From the NCBI GenBank assembly GCA_900547765.1, contig URIA01000001.1:1-64000 (forward strand): a stretch of DNA of 64,000 nucleotides. The letters run 5' to 3'. Under the pieces are notes generated by a model. The model worked only from the letters and a program-made list of their open reading frames with translations, was not told the origin of the DNA and did no database searches. Origin of the DNA: an uncultured Collinsella sp. Its GTDB lineage: Bacteria; Actinomycetota; Coriobacteriia; Coriobacteriales; Coriobacteriaceae. A program made the translations under genes and the position numbers. Numbering within the stretch: position 1 is the stretch's first letter; every line of letters starts with the position of its first letter. Of the stretch, positions 62,842-64,000 are shown piece after piece.

Positions 62842-64000
62842 TTACTCGCCCTCCGAGGTCTCGGCATCGTCCGCGGCATCCGCCGCATCGACAACCTCGA
62901 CGCCCTCATCCGGAGCATCGGTCACGTCAAGGGCCTCAACGGCAACGTCCTCGCCAGCGTCCTCGAGCTCCTCGTACTCCGAGAAGTCCTCGGCGCCCTC
63001 AAAGTCAAAGGCGCGCTGGCAAATGCGGACCTCGTCGCCCGCACGGCAGCCGGCCTTCTCGAGCGCGTCGTCAACACCCATGCGCGCAAACTTGTGCTGC
63101 AGGTAGATGACGGCTTCCTCGTTTTCCCAGTCGGTCTGGATAACCATGCGCTCGATGGCGCGACCGACCACGCGGAAGGCACCGGGCTCTTCCTGAACAA
63201 TGCGGAAACGCTTCTCGCGCTGCAGGCGACGGCGCTCCCACTCCTCGTCGCGAAGATCGACCGGCTCATCGGAGACCGCCAGCTCGGCGCGCAGCTTAGC
63301 CACCTGCTCGCCCACGGCAAGCATCAGCGTGTTGAGGCCGGCGCCCGTCACGGCGGACACGGCAAAGAACATATGTCCATCGTCGAGCGCGGCGCGCTTA
63401 AGGTCGGCAATCTTGTCGGCCGTGCCCGGCGCATCGCACTTGTTGGCGACGACGATCTGCGGACGCTCCGAAAGCTCGGCGCCATACTGCTCGAGCTCAC
63501 GGTTGATGATGCGGTAATCCTCAACCGGGTCGCGATCCTCAAAACCGCCCGTCATGTCGACGACATGCATGATGAGCGCCGTACGCTCGATGTGGCGCAG
63601 GAACTGGTGGCCCAAGCCCTTGCCCTCGCTCGCGCCCTCGATGAGGCCGGGGACGTCGGCAACGACATAGGAGTACTCGCCGGCACGCACCATACCCAGG
63701 TTGGGCACGAGCGTGGTAAACGGATAGTCGGCGATCTTGGGTCGGGCGGCACTCATGCGCGCGATAAGCGAGGACTTGCCCACCGAGGGGAAGCCCACGA
63801 GCGCGGCATCAGCCATGAGCTTCATCTCGAGCTCAATCCAGTGCTCCTCGGCCGGCTCGCCCAGCTGGGCGAATGCGGGCGCGCGGCGCACCGACGTCAC
63901 AAAGTGCGTATTGCCCAGACCGCCGGCACCGCCGGGCGCCACAACGACGCGCTCGCCATCATGCACCAAGTCGGCAATCTCGAACATCGGGGTCTGCGTC
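62842..64000 (-). CDS. obgE: GTPase Obg (5' end outside the window)
   Basis: Ribosome-associated GTPase for 50S assembly and stress control. The visible part starts inside the glycine-rich Obg domain (VVVAPGGAGGLGNTHFVTSVRRAPAFAQLGEPAEEHWIELEMKL), then G1 GFPSVGKSSL, G3 DVPGLIEGASEGKGLGHQFLRH, G4 NKCD, and a C-terminal OCT domain (FRVVGRAIERMVIQTDWENEEAVIYLQHK). A tail of about 55 mostly acidic residues ends the protein. An in-frame ATG at 63987 is internal: the frame stays open through base 64000, so the gene continues past the window. Confidence 0.96.
   Translation of the reverse strand, partial: TQTPMFEIADLVHDGERVVVAPGGAGGLGNTHFVTSVRRAPAFAQLGEPAEEHWIELEMKLMADAALVGFPSVGKSSLIARMSAARPKIADYPFTTLVPNLGMVRAGEYSYVVADVPGLIEGASEGKGLGHQFLRHIERTALIMHVVDMTGGFEDRDPVEDYRIINRELEQYGAELSERPQIVVANKCDAPGTADKIADLKRAALDDGHMFFAVSAVTGAGLNTLMLAVGEQVAKLRAELAVSDEPVDLRDEEWERRRLQREKRFRIVQEEPGAFRVVGRAIERMVIQTDWENEEAVIYLQHKFARMGVDDALEKAGCRAGDEVRICQRAFDFEGAEDFSEYEELEDAGEDVAVEALDVTDAPDEGVEVVDAADAADDAETSEGE

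Overview
The window is about 58-60% GC and almost all of its genes lie on the minus strand, in long, tightly packed operons of core genes. It reads as an actinobacterial chromosome of class Coriobacteriia. The evidence is an actinobacterial integration host factor (mihF) beside gmk and rpoZ, class 1B PyrD with PyrK, a bifunctional AdhE, PPDK with its regulatory protein, folate-dependent TrmFO, and no DNA characteristic of other phyla. Collinsella (C. aerofaciens-like) is my best guess; the genus is inference.

Layout from left to right (transcription mostly runs right to left): pnp and rpsO; an eleven-gene operon lepA-dusB-hemW-dnaJ paralogue-dnaJ-mtaB-phoH-ybeY-dgkA-era-recO; rpsT; comEA-comEC-holA; mihF-gmk-rpoZ-thiI; the pyrimidine operon pyrR-pyrB-pyrC-pyrK-pyrD-pyrF behind a leader with three mutually exclusive hairpins; plus-strand rpmB; a complete REP-associated (IS200-like) transposase element with 48-bp inverted ends; plus-strand adhE followed by an APH-family kinase; the operon pyrH-frr-uppS-cdsA-dxr-rseP-ispG-proS; rpsB-tsf; yraN-comM-dprA-trmFO-xerC; rnhB; rplS; PPDK with its regulator; glyQ-glyS; rpsP-khpA-rimM-trmD-lepB; plus-strand dinB; and obgE-nadD-yqeK-rsfS, with obgE cut by the window edge.

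The genes cover ribosome assembly and translation, isoprenoid and envelope lipid synthesis, de novo UMP synthesis, anaerobic pyruvate/ethanol metabolism, DNA replication and repair, and natural transformation. Transformation genes lie in two separate operons (comEA-comEC-holA and yraN-comM-dprA-trmFO-xerC).

The most interesting signal is a 20-base sequence found exactly twice in the window. It lies 72-76 bases upstream of the first gene of each of those two competence operons, in the same orientation, and contains a TTTGGT direct repeat with an 11-bp period. It looks like the operator of an undescribed competence regulator. Other unusual points are a DnaJ paralogue with a C-terminal membrane domain, a site-2 protease (RseP) with an inserted winged-helix-like segment, a XerC reading frame whose only well-placed start is AUA, a fully readable pyr attenuator, phased GGTAAA repeats upstream of ppdK, and an orphan hairpin beside mihF. 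I saw no tRNA, rRNA or CRISPR array.
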